Below, one piece after another: positions 19,974-31,584 of a DNA stretch of 64,000 nt. The notes under the pieces were generated by a model. It had not been told where the DNA came from, did not search any database, and worked only from the letters and a program-made list of their open reading frames with translations. A program made the position numbers and the translations under genes. Every line of letters begins with the position of its first letter. Within the stretch, counting starts at the first letter, position 1. Source of the DNA: Tribonema minus (lineage: Eukaryota; Sar; Xanthophyceae; Tribonematales; Tribonemataceae); NCBI GenBank assembly GCA_017506865.1, contig JAFCMP010000113.1, positions 868,001 to 932,000 of the forward strand, written 5' to 3'.

Positions 19974-21247
19974 GCGCGCAGCCGCGCCACGCGTGCGGTG
20001 TAGTAGAGAGCCCCGGGGGGTGTAATGTCATGCGCAACTGTGACGGTGATGAGCTGTCATGGTAATCGCGGCTCTCAACGTCGTTGCGGCTTCGGCCTGC
20101 AGGCGCACAAAGGCAGGGGGGGCGGCGCGGGGGGGAGGGGTTTGTGGGGGGCTGCTGCAGTTGAAGTTGTGCAGCGGTGCAACTTCCGAGCGTAGCTGGG
20201 GATGTCGTGGGCTGCGGCGTGTGGCATTGAGGCACTGACGGCGTAGCTCTTTGAGGTCATGGCTGCAGCGGCCCCTCATGAGGACTTTGCGCACTGGCGC
20301 CCCAGGCAAAGTGCTGAGCGCTGCTGCTGAGCGCCAGTTTAGACTCAGCTGAGAATGCGTATTTTGAGGATGTGCGCGCTGGCGCTTTGATGTCGTTTGT
20401 GCTGGGCACTGTTGCTCTTTTTTTGCGATGGGGAGGGGGTGTCGCCTGGCAGAGCAGATGATAAAGCGATGAGCAGCCCATCTGCTTTGCTCCTGAGGAT
20501 CCTCCTCCCTACACCGTTCCTGTGCTGTGCTAGATATCACATGCACTTTCTGTGGAAACAAAAAACCTGCGCTTGTGCGTTTACCGCTGCTGCCCTGTCA
20601 ACTGCTTCGCCCTTGCAAACTGCTTTGCCTGCCCGTGAAGCCTCCCCTCTTTTCCCTCTCGGTCTGTAGTGACAGTCCTGAACGGTCAGTGACAGTCCTG
20701 AACGGTCCGTGTGGGCGACACTTCAAATTCATGAGGTGGACTACATATATATATATATCACGCTCACTAAGGCCGGGCCAACCCGACAGCACAGCTAGCA
20801 CAGCCTCAGAGCTTCAACGGTTACAATGAAACGGTTGAACTCAAATTGATTCTGTGTTTTTTTAAAGTGTAGCGGCCTGGCCGATGCTGAGCGGATGCTC
20901 TTGAACGATGAAATGAAGCCTAATCTATTCAGTCGCTCCCCCAGCTAACCTCACACGGGTGACATGCCGCTTTGTTTGAAATCGCCTACGAAGTCCTAGT
21001 TCACGATGAGCAAGGTGTACACATGTGTGTGTTGGAGCCGTCTTGAAAGCAGATGATCCCCTCGCTATTAAACATCGAACAGCAACGTCCCGTCTTCACT
21101 AATGCACATGTGCATGTGAAGGTTGCTACAGTGTTCTTACAAGTTTACCTCACCCAGGCCTGGACTGGGAACTTCGCCCGGACGCAGCGTTACAGTTTGG
21201 TTGATGCGCTCCACAGCAGCACAGGTGCTGCTCTGCAAAGTGCCCGA
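19974..21247. other. Intergenic, BTA1 to subtilase
   Basis: Both flanking genes are on the plus strand. TGTAATG at 20021 lies 48 bp after the BTA1 stop and may be a polyadenylation signal. A GTCCTGAACGGTC motif occurs twice in tandem at about 20672-20706. The rest shows no recognisable feature; reading frames here do not resemble proteins. Confidence 0.5.
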
Positions 21248-22313
21248 ATGGTGCCATTGTGGCGACTTCTCGTCATAGCCGCTGCTGCAGCCACCGCAGC
21301 TACACCCAACCATCACCGCGGCCTCTCGCTTGCCAGCCTTGAGTCCGTGTGGCGCTCCAGCTTCAGGCACGAGCCCTCTCACGACGCCAGCGAGTCGCTG
21401 TTTCAGAATGCAGTGCAGCTCCAGTGGGCCCAGCTGCAGGCAGACAGCAGCAGCAGAGCCGCTGTGCTCGTGTGCACCGAGCGCAGTTCGCAGGCCGTCA
21501 GCGCCGTGGTGCAGTCCGTGCACGGGGTCCGCGCGCAGCTCGTCCACTCCTCGGGGACGAGGGCATGCCTGATCGTGCACGCCACCGCAGCGGAAGCGCA
21601 GGCCCTGAGCGAGGCGCAGAGCGTGGAGGGCCTGACCCTGCTGCCGCACTCCGCCAAGCTCAGCCCCGACCTCCTCGCAGGCCTGCGCCCTGCTGCGGAC
21701 GGCCGCTCCAGCAGCCCGCTGCCGGCCTCCCTGGACGTGTCGCTGTGCCCGGGCGTGCACGCGAAAGGGCAGCTTTCCCACTGGCGCCGCGCGCTGCGCG
21801 ACCACGGGCGGCGCCTGTGGACCCAGCACCTGAGCGCTGCTACGTCGCTAAGCGCTGATGACGACGCCGCGGGCTTCTGGCGCGACGTGGCGGACGCACA
21901 CGCCGGCGACGGCTGCGACTTCGCCGCGCTGTGGGTGGAGGACGCTGGCCCCGGCACAGCGCACGACCGCGTCACCGTGCGCGGCGTCGACAGGCTGGCG
22001 CGCGTGCGCAGCGGCGCGGCAGCAGGGGCGGCGGATCCGGCAGCGGCGGCAGCGGCGGCGGAAGCGGCGGCGCACGCGCGCTGCGCCGCGAGCCTCGCGG
22101 CGTACCTGGCGGCGCGCGGCGACGTGCTGTACGTGGACGCGCTGCCGGCGCTGCGCGCGCACAACACGGTGGCGGCGTGGATCGCGCAGAGCGCGCGCCG
22201 CGGCGCGACGCCGCTGTGGAGCGCTGGGCTGCGCGGCGGCGGCGAGGTCATTGCCATTTCGGACTCGGGCGTCGACGCGGCCAGCTGCTTCTTCACAGAG
22301 GAGCCGCGCAGCA

Positions 22314-22344
<31 letters not shown>

Positions 22345-25300
22345 GGCGGTGCAGTGCTCAAACTTCACGAGCCCCGTGACGGACCTGCGCAGGCGCAAAA
22401 TCGTGCAGTACGTGGGGTTTGCGGACTGCGCGGACGCGCCGGGCGGGCACGGCACGCACGTCGCCGGGACGCTCGCCGGGGCGCAGGCAGGTGGGTGGGT
22501 GTGCATGTATATTTATTATAATACATACCTGTGTACTTTTCATTCAAACTCCTAGCGCAGGGCGCAAAAAAGCCCATGCGTGGGTCGTTTTCATTGATGC
22601 TCACTTAGGGTGCAAAAGAGCCCAGATGGTGAATGTCAAGCTCGCTACCAGAATCTACGTGCATCCTGTGAACACCTTGAAAGTGTCTCAAAGCGCACTG
22701 ACGATAACTTCCAAGCGACATCGCAAGTGGCATCTCCCCCCACGCTGCATCTTCGTCCCATCTGCCCCCCCCCCCAGACTCCGCCATGTGTACTCATTGC
22801 TAATGCAATTACCACATGGCGTCCAGATCATTGTCGCAAAATCGCGCAATGCTCACCTCCGGCCGTCACCGAACCATTCTGAGTACACTATATGACCACT
22901 TGTTGCTGATCCATTACCACATATGGCGTCCAGATCATTGTCGTGAGGTCACGCAATGCTCATTTCAGGCCATAACCGAACCACTCTGAGAACACTACAC
23001 GACTACTTGTTGCTGATTCAGTGCCACATGGCGTCCAGGTCTTTGTCGCAAAATGACGCAATACTCAATCAGGCCCCAACCGAACCGTTCTGAGCACACT
23101 ACACGGCTACTTGTTGCTGATCCATTACCACAAGGTGACCAGCTCTTCGTCACAAAATCACGCAATGCTCACCTCAGGCCACAACCGCACCATTCTGAGA
23201 ACACTACACAAAATGCTCACCTCAGGCCACAACTGAACCGCTCTGACAACACTACACGACTGTGCCCCCTCCCCCCCCCCTCCCCGTGTTGCCTCAACAG
23301 GAGCGACTGCGGGCCGACACCTCGGGGACGGCATCGCGTTCGACGCAAAGCTCGCAGTCTTTGACCTCGGCGCCAGCGACGGAACGCTGCTCACACCTGC
23401 GGATCTCAAGGCGCAGATGCTCACGCCGTCGTACAAGGGCGCCGGCGCGCGCATCAGCAACAACTCGTGGGGCGCGATCCGCAACACGTGAGTGCTTGCC
23501 GCGCCCGCCACGCGCCGCGCCTGCCACGTGCCGCGTTGAAGTTGCTGTCTGGCATATCACCCTACCTTCAACAGCCGACTTCAAACCTCATCCTACCCCA
23601 CCGTTGTACAAGGGCGCCGGCGCGCGCATCAGCAACAACTCGTGGGGCGCGATCCGCAACATGTGAGCGCTAGCCCCGCGCCCCCTGCCCCTTCGCGCCG
23701 TATTGGCACGCTACATGTGTACGCAATGCAAAGCCCTTTGTTACGAAGTTGAAGTTGAAGGCGCTGCGTGGAGACTGCACGGAGAAAACTTCAAACAACT
23801 CGTGGGGCGCGATCCGCAACGCGTGAGTGCTTGCCCCGCCCTGCACACGCACACCCCGCCGCACAGCCCTTATTTGCAGCGTTCAAGTTGCTGCCCGGCA
23901 CACTACCTGCCCTTCAATTCCCAACTTCAAACCCCATGCTTCCCCCCCCCAGCCCTTCACCCTAGACACACAAGGCTAGATGGGCCGATGGACATGAGGG
24001 TGTACAACAACCTCAAACGCTTGAACCCGAACCCTAGCCCTAAACTCGATCTCTGATCGCCTCACTTCAAGTCCATCACAGGTCCACCCACACTCGACCG
24101 GCAGATGGACACGTGGGCATACAACAACCTTAACGCTCTTCCAAACACGCCAACCCGATCCGTAACCCCAAATCTGATCTCTAAATCCTAACTTCAACCC
24201 TGATTTCAACCCCACCTCAGGTACACCACGCTCGACCGCCAGATGGACAGGTGGGCGTACAACAACGCCGACGCCGCATGTGCTGCAGACCTCACCTCCC
24301 CCACTGTTTTGCATGCCCCACTGTTCTGCAAAGCCTGACTCTAACCCAAACCCTTACCCTAACCCAAACCCCATCCTACCCCCCCCACCCCTACTCCAGG
24401 TACACCACGCTCGACCGGCAGATGGACATGTGGGCGTACAACAACCCTGACGCCGTCCTCGTCGTCGCCGCCACCTTCCCCACTGTTTTTCCTGACTCTA
24501 ACCCTAACCCTAACTCTAGCCCTAACCCTCACCCCGGAGCCCTCACAATACCCCCACCCCAGGTACACCACGCTCGACCGCCAGATGGACATGTGGGCCT
24601 ACAACAACCCCGACGCCGTCGTCGTCGTCGCCGCCGGCAACTGCGGCGACAAGGGCAGCGGCTGTGCGGGCGGCGCGGGCCAGCTCGCAGGCGCCGGCTC
24701 CGTCATGTCGCCCGCGCTCGCCAAGAACGTCATCGCGGTGGGCGCGTCGGAGAGCGCGCTGGGGTCGGCAGCGCTCGGCGGCGACGTGGACAACGTGGCC
24801 TACTTCTCTTCGCAGGTGAAGTTGTTGACCGTGGGCTGCGCTCGCGTGTGGCACGCGCGCTGAGAGGGCGCACCCCTTACCTCCGTCCTAGGGCTAATCA
24901 TTCTGGCCCTGATCCGTTGCGTTCTGCGGCAACGCTCAGCACCAATGTCACTACCCCTCAGCAGCACCTTTGTGTCCCAATGGTGCAACGTGGCCTACTT
25001 CTCGTCGCAGGTGGGGGCGCTTGGTCGTGGGGGTTTTGTGTCGGCGTGCTGGCGTGTGGCGCGCTCGTGTTTGTGCGTGCGCTCGCTGAGAAAGTGCAAC
25101 CCCTGCCCCTGCCCCCAATCCTTACCCTGAGAACTGCGCGGCGAGCGCTCTGCGACGGCGTCGCCGCTGCGACTGTTGCAGCCCTCAACTCAACACCGAT
25201 CATAAACCGCAGGCAACCACACCGGGGTGGCCACATCAAGCCCTACATGGTGGCACCTGGCCATCACACGTGGCACAACCCTGAGCGTGACCCTAGCCCT

Positions 25301-25445
25301 GATCCCTAGCTCTCACCCTAACCTTCCCCCCTGAACCCCCCCAACCCCCACAGGGGCCCACCCCGGGGGACGGCCGCATCAAGCCCGACATACTCGCGCC
25401 CGGCTACCACACCGTCAGCGCGGAGGCAGCAGCACCACCATCAGA

Positions 25446-25477
<32 letters not shown>

Positions 25478-28400
25478 GCACGTGCCGCGTCGCCGCCATG
25501 GCCGGCACTTCTATGGCGGCGCCCGTCGTCTCCGCTGCGGCAGCGCTCATGCGGCAGTATTTTGTGCAGGGCTGGTACCCATCGGGGCGCCCTAACCCTT
25601 CGGACGTGTACAATCCGTCGGGGGCGCTTGTGAAGGCGCTGCTTGTGAATGGTGCGGCGCCCATGGCGCGCTACCGCGGGCGCGCCGAGAGCGTGACGCT
25701 GGGGGCCGGCCCCGATGGGTAAGCGGGTTGAACTTGAAGTACAGTGCAACGAGGAAGTACAGCTTCTGGTACTACTGTACATACAAATCTGGTACTACAG
25801 TACAGCTTTTGGTACTACTGTACGTGCTTTCGTTTGAGGAGCGAAAACTCCAGGATGGCATAGAGTCTGTATAGAATACGTGCACTAGACTCTAGCCACC
25901 GGCTGGCTTCGTTGCAGTGGCCCCGACGGGTGAGCGGGTTGAACTTGAAGTACGGGATCCCACTAACTTAACAGTACTTTGCCTGTACTGCTGGTGAAGT
26001 GCACGGGCGCGACAATGTGCAACACCAACTTCACACACACGCCAATTCTCAAGTCCACAAGCAGCGGGGCGTTTCCCAAGCAGATGCCGCCGCCGGCTCG
26101 ACCACCACTCCGCAGCACCTGCTCTGCATGCGCTGAGCACTGCCTTTTCTTTCCCCCTTACGAAGCCCCCCCCCCCCCCCCCCCCCCCCCCCGCCGCAGC
26201 TACCAGGGCTGGGGCCGCATCCAGCTGGATGCAGCGCTCGACATCGGCGGCTCCGTCGACCTGCACGTCGTCGACAGGGTCTACGTGCGCGCCGCCAACT
26301 TTGTCGCGACGTACTCATACACCGTGCGCGACGGCTACGACGGCGACTTCCGCGCGACCATGGTCTTCGTGGAGCCGCCGGGCGCCGTCGGCGCCGTGTC
26401 CCCAGTGCTCAACGACCTCGATCTGATTGTCACCGCGTACGACAGCGCAGCGCGCCCCACTGTTTTCTATCCCAACGGTGGCGCCGCACCGGACGCCGTC
26501 AACACGGTGGAGCGCGTCGTCGTGAAGCGCGACACCGCCGCCGCGCGCGCGTTCGTCGCGTTCGACGTCACCGTGCGCGCCGCCGCGCTCGTGACCGCCT
26601 CCGCGTCGCCGCCGCAGCCGCCGTTCTTTGCGCTCGCCGTGACGGGCGGGCGCGCGCGCGGCTACGATGCTGCCGCCGCCGCCACGCGCTTCGACTACAG
26701 CGACGCGACGTGGTACGTGCGGCTGACGCTGAGCGTTGAGGGAACGGCGCCGCAGGAGGCCGCCACCGCCAACTTTGGCCGCGCGCTCGCCGCGGCGCTG
26801 GCGGCGGCGTACGGCGGCGGCCTGAGCGCTGCTGCCGTGTCGCTGACGCGCGTCGACGGCGTCACTCCTTCAACGGCGGCGGCGGCAGCAGACGCAGGAA
26901 AGGCGACGCCGGCGGCAACGGCGGAAGCAAAGGCAACTACGGTGGCAGCGGCACCGTCGGCGGCAGAGGCAACATCGACAGCAGCTATGGCGGAGGCAGC
27001 GCCGCCGGCGGTGGCGGCGGCGGCAGCTGTGGCGCGCGTGCGCGTCACGCTGGACGCGCAGGTGGCGGACGCTACAGAGGGGGCAGCGCTCATGTCATAC
27101 CTGCTGGCGGTTTCGGAGCGGCGCGACGGCGCAGCTGCGGAGCTGCTGCGGCAGCTCAACAGCGCGCTCGGGGGGGTGACGACGGGCGGCTGCGTGTGCG
27201 TCGCGCGCGCCGCTGCATGTGAGTTTGCGATGGTTTTTTTTACAGTGAGGTGATTGTTTTTGAAGTGAGGGTCAGTGGTGTGCTCGCAGGGGTGACGACG
27301 GGCGGCGGCGTGTGCGTCGCGCGCGCCGCCGCTGCGGGTGAGCGCGTGCGATAATAGTTTGAAGCGAGTGTCGCGCTGTCCGGTCGGTGGGTGGCAGGCT
27401 GCGGTTCTGTGGGTGGAATGCGCAGCGAGCTGTGAGTTTTCTGGCCAGAGGCGCCTCTGCTGCGTGCAGCGGGTGCTGCATGTTGCGGAATGCAGCCTCG
27501 TGTTCAGTGTGTTGCCGCGTTCTGAATAGAACCTGAATGAGTGCAGTAGTCTTCGGCCCTGCACGTGTGGTGATGGATGCACACAGTTCGAAGCGAGAGT
27601 GATGCTATATGCAGAATGCGTACAGCGGTGGGCACATGCCAGCCAACAAGTTTGTACCTCAAACTTGAAGTAATTAGTGCAACTGACGACAATTCACAGC
27701 CGCCGGGGACGTGGCAAAGACGGCAGAACAAGCCAAAACCCCGAGAAAAGTGCCCCAACACCTTAGTCGTCTACACGCAGAAACCCTAGCAGAGCAGAGT
27801 CACCGCTATGCATGCATTTCTGTCGCTGACGAAATGTAATTATTCCTGTCACTGACACTGCTGTGCCTCCCGCCCCCCGCCCCCCCTCACGACACTGCAG
27901 CCACAGCCACTGCGTCGCAGCCGCTGGCCTTCGACTGCACGGCCTGCGCCGCCGACCAGCCCTACGCGGCAGTTACGTCAGTTACGCTCGCCGCGGGCGA
28001 CTTCACCCTGCAGTCCACCGCGCCGCAGCCTCAGGGCCTCTCCAGCGCCGACACCGGTCGTGCGGCCATCGCGTCGTTCGTCATTGCGCTGCTGCAAACG
28101 CCGACGCTGGCGCACGTCGCGGCCGCGCTCGCGATCGTGCTCGGCGCCAGCGGCGTCGCGGCAGCGCTCATACACGTGACGCACAAGCGCGCCGCCGTGG
28201 CGGAGCTGCCGGGGCCGCGCAAAGGGGTCGCCGCCGCCGCCGCCGCCGCCGCTGCTGCCGCCGCCGCCGCCGCTGCTGCCGCCGCAACCCCCTCCACCGC
28301 CGCCAACAGCCCCGTCACGCCCGCGAGAAAGCCCGCCAAACGGTCGTCAAATGTGTCGAGCCTGTCCAGCGACAGCAGCGGGCACGGGGACTGGTTTTCC

Positions 28401-29102
28401 GGGGGCGGCGGCGGCGCGAGCGCGCTGCCGCCGCCGTCGCGGCGCGTCAGCGACGGCCCGCCGCTGAAGCGCGGCGGCATCGACTACCAGGCCGTGCGCG
28501 CGGTGCACGGCGCACACATTGCGCACCCGCTGAGCTGCCCTGACCTGTCGCACGCGATGCTCGGCGGCGGCAGCAGCGGAGTCGGCGGCGGCGGCGGCGG
28601 CGCGCCAGCGCTGCGCAAGGCGTCACTGCTCGGGCCACGGTTGGACTACACGGCTGGCAGGGCGAGTCGCGCTAACTCGCGCGCGCGCAGCCCGTCCTCT
28701 GCGCTCAGCAGCAGTGTCAGCACGCTGTCAACGCTCGGCGGTAGTTCGGAAGTCGCAGCGGGGGCGGGTGCGTTCGTGTCGCCGCTTGGGCCGCAGTTTG
28801 GGCACAGCGGCGGCGGCAGCGGCGGGCAGCCGCCGGCACCGTGTCAGTATATACCTCAACCTTTTTCTTGCAGTAATTCAACTGTGGCGCTGAGCGGTAA
28901 CCGCAGTGGCTGCAGTGCGAAAGAGGATGCGGCGCGTGTTGCGGAGGTTCCCGCACACGGTCGCGCAGTAAGCGTACGTGTCGTACGTGATGTCACTGCA
29001 GATCAACATCGCGGTGACAGTTTTTCGAGTGTGGGTTTGCCGCTGTCAGTCAGCGAGGACGTGTGTAGCGAGCCAAACAGCGCAGGCGCGCTGTCGTTGT
29101 AG
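21248..29102 (+). CDS. Membrane-anchored subtilisin-like (S8) protease
   Basis: Six exons, 21248-22490, 23301-23487, 24563-24815, 25354-25718, 26200-27218 and 27901-29102, with all phases matching; 1422 residues. I chose the ATG at 21248 because a signal peptide ([20 protein letters not shown]) follows it. The catalytic triad is visible: Asp339 in AISDSGVD, His401 in GHGTHVAGT and Ser614 in GTSMAAP, with an oxyanion-type Asn in ARISNNSWG. After the protease domain comes a beta-rich domain with VLNDLDLIVTA and NTVERVVV, like the C-terminal barrel of KP-43-type subtilases. One membrane helix follows in exon 6 (AIASFVIALL to VAAALIHV). The tail is long and Ala/Gly/Ser-rich, presumably cytosolic. 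It would act outside the cell or in the secretory lumen. The substrate is unknown. Introns contain many copied exon edges and a 107-bp minisatellite. Confidence 0.92.
22796..23262 (+). repeat. Minisatellite, about 105-bp unit
   Basis: About four units plus shorter remnants in intron 1 of the subtilase. Each contains TTACCACATGGCGTCCAG, TTGTCGCAAAATC-like, GCAATGCTCACCTC and CGAACC-TTCTGAG-ACACTA blocks. It shows no obvious exon sequence, unlike the other intronic arrays. Confidence 0.85.
23428..23845 (+). repeat. Donor-edge array, subtilase exon 2
   Basis: The exon 2 end, encoding KGAGARISNNSWGAIRN, plus GTGAGTG is copied at 23605-23680 and, shorter, at 23790-23845. The true donor is at 23488. 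The copies keep AACATGTGAGCG and AACGCGTGAGTG at the junction. Confidence 0.92.
24339..24372 (+). repeat. CCCTAA-like tract, subtilase intron 2
   Basis: Degenerate CCCTAA/CCCAAA/CCTTACC units lying between two copied exon 3 edges. Confidence 0.65.
24497..24530 (+). repeat. CCCTAA-like tract, subtilase intron 2
   Basis: Four to five CCCTAA or CTCTAA units just before the real exon 3 acceptor. Confidence 0.75.
24786..25012 (+). repeat. Donor-edge copy, subtilase exon 3
   Basis: The real exon end (GTGGCCTACTTCTCTTCGCAG, donor 24816) is copied at about 24985-25012 with GTGGCCTACTTCTCGTCGCAG in front of GTGGGG. Confidence 0.88.
25210..25430 (+). repeat. Acceptor-edge copy, subtilase exon 4
   Basis: The block at 25210-25270 (GGCCACATCAAGCCCTACAT then GGCCATCACAC) mirrors the real exon start at 25354 (GGCCGCATCAAGCCCGACAT then GGCTACCACAC). 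The copy has diverged more than most. Confidence 0.75.
25700..25955 (+). repeat. Donor-edge copy, subtilase exon 4
   Basis: GATGGGTAAGCGGGTTGAAC and CTTGAAGTAC at the true donor (25719) recur at 25920-25955 as GACGGGTGAGCGGGTTGAAC and CTTGAAGTAC. Between them lie three units of GGTACTAC-GTAC (25766-25826), themselves partly palindromic. Confidence 0.85.
26166..26192 (+). repeat. Poly(C) run at subtilase exon 5 acceptor
   Basis: 27 uninterrupted C end seven bases before the exon 5 start (26200). It is the longest such run in the window on the coding strand. Confidence 0.88.
27170..27345 (+). repeat. Duplicated exon 5 end; possible cassette exon
   Basis: The exon 5 end, encoding GVTTGGCVCVARAAA with donor 27219, is copied at 27290-27337. 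The copy is preceded by CTCGCAG and followed by GTGAGCG, so it is bounded by both an acceptor and a donor. It is 48 nt, with phase 1 at each side, and would add 16 residues in frame between exons 5 and 6. Confidence 0.75.
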
Positions 29103-29601
29103 GCTCATGCAACCTGTATACGTGTAAGACCTCGTAGCCTCTCAACTTGAAGTTGAAGTTTTGGCAACACTATTATCGCCTCCTAATAATCACATGCCAA
29201 CTCGCCCATTTCTGTCAGACTCTGCCTTTTTCTGTTTCCTGCATCTGTGTCCGCTCTTTGACTGTGGGCCTCAACTGCACACTCTCACCCTTTGCGGCCC
29301 CGGGACCCTGGGCACGCGTTCAGTCCAACCTCCAACGGCAGGAAAGCGGGGTGCCGAGGAGAGGAGAGGAGGTGCTCGTGCCGCAGCAGCTGCTACTTCT
29401 GTTGCGGCTACTCTTGTTGAGACAAGCCGTGAACGCGCTACGCCTGACGCTGGCTGCGCGCTGAACTGGCCTGTGACCCCCATAACCAAGCGAACTTCGC
29501 GAAACCGCCACTTTTTGTGCGCATATCGCAGCACCTGCGGGAGCGAGGGCAGCAGCTAGCACACAGATGAAGTGGTCCACAGGCAAGCGCCCTCGTCTCT
29601 G
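29103..29601. other. Intergenic, subtilase to kinase
   Basis: These 499 bp lie between two plus-strand genes. TTGAAGTTGAAGTT occurs at 29146-29160 and TGTAAG at 29123. An in-frame stop at 29557 precedes the kinase start codon. No promoter motif recognised. Confidence 0.5.
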
Positions 29602-31336
29602 ATGAACAAGTACGAGGTGCTGGGGGTGGTGGGAGAGGGCGCCTATGGGGTTGTGCTTCGGTGCCGCAACAAAGACACCAATGACGTAGTGGCCATCAAG
29701 AAGTTCAAAGAGAGCGAGGACGACGATGTCGTCAAGAAAACGACGCTGCGCGAGGTCAAGATTCTGCGCATGCTGCGCCACCCCAACGTCGTTTCCCTCA
29801 AGGAGGCCTTCCGGCGCAAGGGCAAGCTGTACCTGGTCTTCGAGTATGTCGAAAAGAATCTGCTAGAGGTCTTGGAGAGCAATCCAAACGGGCTAGCCCC
29901 CGACACTGTGCGGCGCTACATCTTCCAGCTGTGCCAGGCCATTGACTGGTGCCACAGGAACGACGTTATGCACAGGGACATCAAGCCAGAGAATCTGCTG
30001 ATATCCGCTCGCACCAACGAGCTGAAGCTGTGCGACTTCGGCTTCGCCAGGGCCGTCACCAGCGCACGGCAGGAGCTGACGGACTACGTGGCGACGCGCT
30101 GGTACAGGGCGCCGGAGCTGCTGCTCGGAAGTGTCCACTACACCATGAGTGTCGACACGTGGGCCATCGGCTGCATAATGGGGGAGCTCATTGACGGCCA
30201 GCCCCTCTTCCCCGGGGAGAGCGAAATCGACCAACTGTACATTATCCAGCGAATGCTGGGGCCTCTGACGGAGGAGCACATGCAGCTGTTCCTGAACAAC
30301 CCGTGTTTTGCGGGGCTCAAGTTCCCAGACATGAGCCGCCCCGAGACGCTGCAGAAGCGGTTCGTGGGCAATGTCGGGAAGCGCGCCATGGCCTTCATGA
30401 AGGCCTGCCTGGTGAGTGAGCGCAAGCTGCTAACCGTCGTTAGGTCATAACCCTAGGTCCATGCCTGCAATAATTGCCAGCCACATACAGCCGCATGGTG
30501 GCTGATGTCAGGGCTCATGCAATAGCAGTCATGCCACTCTTTCAACATGGAGATTGCCACAGCGGCTGCGGGGACAGCCGCCAGTGTTCCGCAGTGAGAA
30601 TGGAGGCTGATGCCGATTTATGCCAGCCACCGCAAGCACAGCCACTGCCGACATCAATGTGTCTTCAACAGATTTGGCTGCATGCAAACAATCAACCCCA
30701 TCACGTTTCATCACATGACACCTGCATGATCTAGTCAGAGGGCTTGGCCGCAGCTGCTGTCTCGCTCGCTCTCAGTGTGGTGCGACCAATGGTGAAACAC
30801 AGCGCTCCACGGAGCAGCCACGCATGTGCATGCATCGACGACGCGCAGCTGACTTGCACGCTGCGCCGCCGTCGCCGCTGCCGCTGCCACAGATGATGGA
30901 GCCACAGCAGCGCTTAACCAGCAGGCAGGCAGTGGAGGACCCCCTGTTCGAGGACCTGCTGGCCGAGTACGTAGCCAAGTACCCCTTTACGAAGTACGCG
31001 AACGAGCCGCTGGGGCGGCAGCCCAGCCCCCTCAACACCCCCCCTCCCAAGCCCGCCCCGACGCTCGCGAGCTCCGCGCGGGAGTTCAGCGCGACGGGCC
31101 CGCAGCGGCGCGGCAGCAGGCTGGCAGCGCCCCCAAGAGGGGGTATGGGGGACGGCGACAGGGGGAGGGACAGGGGGCTGCCGGCGGCGGCGCCGAGCCC
31201 GCCGCCCGCTGCTGCCAACGGCTCGCGGCAGGGGCGCTTTGTGCGACAAGGCAGCACGCAACAGCAGGGGGGTGGGGACAGCGCGCGGCAGCCGCTGCAG
31301 CGGTGCGACGACGAGGGGGGGGGAGGGGGCAGCAGA

Positions 31337-31368
<32 letters not shown>

Positions 31369-31544
31369 GCGCGCGCAGCAGCAGCAGCAGCCCGCGGCGG
31401 CGGCGCGGCGCGACGGCCACCGGCCACAGCAGCAGCAGCAGCAGCAGCGGCAACAACATCGGGACTATAAAGCGGAGGGAGGCATATGGAATGACGGCGG
31501 CGCTGCAGGCGATGCCGGTGACGCGCGCGCCGCCAGCAAGGAGC

Positions 31545-31584
<40 letters not shown>

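Larger units (their letters stand above)
23955..24625 (+). repeat. Acceptor-edge array, subtilase exon 3
   Basis: Four copies of the exon 3 start precede the real one (24563). Copied starts lie at 24400, 24221, 24082 and, degenerate, near 23963. They share GTACACCACGCTCGACCG, CAGATGGACA and GTACAACAACC. Pitch is 120-180 bp. CCCTAA-like tracts fill the gaps between units. Confidence 0.92.
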
